NCBI GenBank assembly: GCA_029977045.1
Contig: JAPOLP010000286.1
Span: 1-6,980, forward strand
DNA length: 6,980 nt
DNA from: Planctomycetota bacterium
GTDB taxonomy: Bacteria; Planctomycetota; Planctomycetia; Planctomycetales; Planctomycetaceae
Direction of reading: 5' to 3'
How positions within the stretch are numbered: the first letter of the stretch is position 1; each line of letters starts with the position of its first letter. The notes beneath the pieces are model-generated. The model was not told the DNA's origin, searched no databases, and saw only the letters and a program-made list of their open reading frames with translations. A program made the position numbers and the translations under genes. Positions 6,111-6,980 of this stretch are shown here, piece by piece.

Positions 6111-6758
6111 ATGAGGACGCTGACTGCAGTCTTGTTGGGTCTTTCGCTGTCTGTCGCGGCGTGCTTCGCCCAGGACGCCGCCGACAACAGCGCTGCGGGA
6201 GCCGCGAAGCAGACCGTTCAACTGGAAGCTCCAGAGAAATGGAGCGGTGAGACAATCACTCTCCCGCCTGGTTTTGCTCGCGACATGGCGATCAAGGGTG
6301 TCGAAGTCATCCGGTTTGCGCCAGGCATGTTCGATCCGCAGGCCGAGGATTTCTTCTCGTACGCACTCGTCTTCTGGCTGCCAGAATCGAAGCCGCTGAC
6401 CGAGAAACAACTGCACGACGAATTTCTGAAGTACTATCGCGGACTGGCGACCGCCGTTGCGCGAGGCCGGAAACTCGGCGTCGATCCGCAGAACTTCAAG
6501 CTCAAGCTGACGGCGGTTGAAAAGAAGCCGCATACCTGGCGGGCGGAACTCGAATGGGCTGAGCCGTTCCGCACCGGGCAGGCTCAGACACTGCGTTTCA
6601 CCATCTCGTCGAGCGAGTCTGCCGAGCACAACGGGCTGCTGATTTCGATCGCCGCGTCTCCGCAACCGCATGAGCACGCCATCTGGAAACAGCTCGACAC
6701 GATTCTGAAGTCGGCGAAGTTCGTTCCCGCGAACGAGGAAAAGCTAGACTCGAACTGA
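6111..6758 (+). CDS. Small exported protein of unknown function, planctomycete type
   Basis: This is a protein of 215 residues with a clear export signal: MR start and a hydrophobic core TAVLLGLSLSVAA (5-17). Two processing readings fit: VAAC at 15-18 matches a lipobox, making it a lipoprotein anchored through C18; or signal peptidase I cuts after CFA (A20). The mature part opens with a short Ala/Asp-rich spacer, then one compact domain (about 40-207) with GVEVIRFAPGMF, EDFFSYALVFWL, LHDEFLKYYRGL, AELEWAEPF and HAIWKQLDTIL. No metal-binding or catalytic cluster stands out, and there is no Cys after C18. The pattern resembles conserved uncharacterised proteins I have seen in planctomycetes, but I cannot name a characterised family. 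It starts 37 bases after dnaA on the same strand with a strong Shine-Dalgarno, so co-transcription with dnaA is likely, although a functional link is not implied. Longer in-phase versions reaching back into dnaA are frame artefacts. Its stop abuts the stop of the opposing gene. Confidence 0.85.
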   Translation: MRTLTAVLLGLSLSVAACFAQDAADNSAAGAAKQTVQLEAPEKWSGETITLPPGFARDMAIKGVEVIRFAPGMFDPQAEDFFSYALVFWLPESKPLTEKQLHDEFLKYYRGLATAVARGRKLGVDPQNFKLKLTAVEKKPHTWRAELEWAEPFRTGQAQTLRFTISSSESAEHNGLLISIAASPQPHEHAIWKQLDTILKSAKFVPANEEKLDSN

Positions 6759-6980
6759 TCACTCCGACGGAAGTTCGCTGATCAGCACCTTGCGGTACGT
6801 GATCCCGCCGTTGACGCCATCGAGCGCGATCATTCCTCGTTTCGGCAGGTCGCCCTGGGCGGTTGCTGTCAGCACCTGCCGGCCGTTGATTGTCGCATTG
6901 ACGGTGTCGCCGCGAACGGTCATCTCCAGCGAGTTCCATTCGCCGGCGGGCTTTGTGACGTTGGCATCCGGTGGCGTGTC
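6759..6980 (-). CDS. C-terminal end of a DUF1080 / 3-keto-disaccharide hydrolase-like protein (5' end cut)
   Basis: Only the last 73 residues are in the window. The frame is open from the right edge to a TGA at 6759-6761. The sequence shows the closing beta-strands of a concanavalin-like jelly roll: KPAGEWNSLEMTVRGDTV, ATINGRQV, LPKRGMIAL and ITYRKVLISEL. This order (W-N-x-x-x-V-x-G-D, then N-G, then P-x-x-G-x-I, then Y-R-x-x-x-I-x-E-L) is what I know from the DUF1080 family, renamed for 3-keto-glucoside/3-keto-disaccharide hydrolase activity, which is very abundant in planctomycetes and usually secreted. The catalytic part lies outside the window, so activity and export cannot be judged. It converges on the small exported gene with no spacer. 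Confidence 0.7.
   Translation of the reverse strand, partial: DTPPDANVTKPAGEWNSLEMTVRGDTVNATINGRQVLTATAQGDLPKRGMIALDGVNGGITYRKVLISELPSE

Overview
The window looks like ordinary chromosomal DNA from a member of the Planctomycetes, probably a marine or freshwater Planctomycetales-type bacterium. Three things point there: the high-GC codon use; an SGNH-like secreted protein whose C-terminal block (RPQN..YLF.FRKHEQG) I associate with planctomycete proteins; and a C-terminal DUF1080/3-keto-disaccharide hydrolase-type domain, a family greatly expanded in this phylum. A lipid A kinase gene shows a Gram-negative type outer membrane. The genus cannot be fixed by eye.

Layout from left to right. Positions 1-1000 hold lpxK on the minus strand; its 3' end is cut by the window edge. 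It diverges, across about 250 bp, from a CPBP-family (Abi/CAAX-like) intramembrane protease gene at 1249-2070. A secreted SGNH-fold protein follows at 2172-3434, then a 57-residue Flp/TadE-class type IVb pilin at 3660-3833 with a good intrinsic terminator behind it. A gap of about 750 bp without a convincing gene leads to a dnaA gene (4583-6073). Only 37 bp further on lies a small exported protein of unknown function (6111-6758). The window closes with the C-terminal end of a minus-strand DUF1080-like protein (6759-6980), whose stop codon directly abuts the stop of the previous gene.

Functionally this is a mixed neighbourhood: envelope biogenesis (lpxK), membrane proteolysis, secreted proteins, a pilin, and replication initiation. 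It does not look like one coherent system. The only likely co-transcribed pair is dnaA and the small exported gene. There is no mobile element, CRISPR array, tRNA or rRNA that I can recognise.

The points most worth a second look are these: loss of the canonical catalytic residues in the SGNH-like protein; RNA hairpins at the Shine-Dalgarno sites of that gene and of the pilin; an Asp-to-Asn change in the DNA-recognition signature of DnaA, in a locus lacking dnaN; and the long structured-looking leader upstream of dnaA. I do not see a clearly new multi-gene system here.
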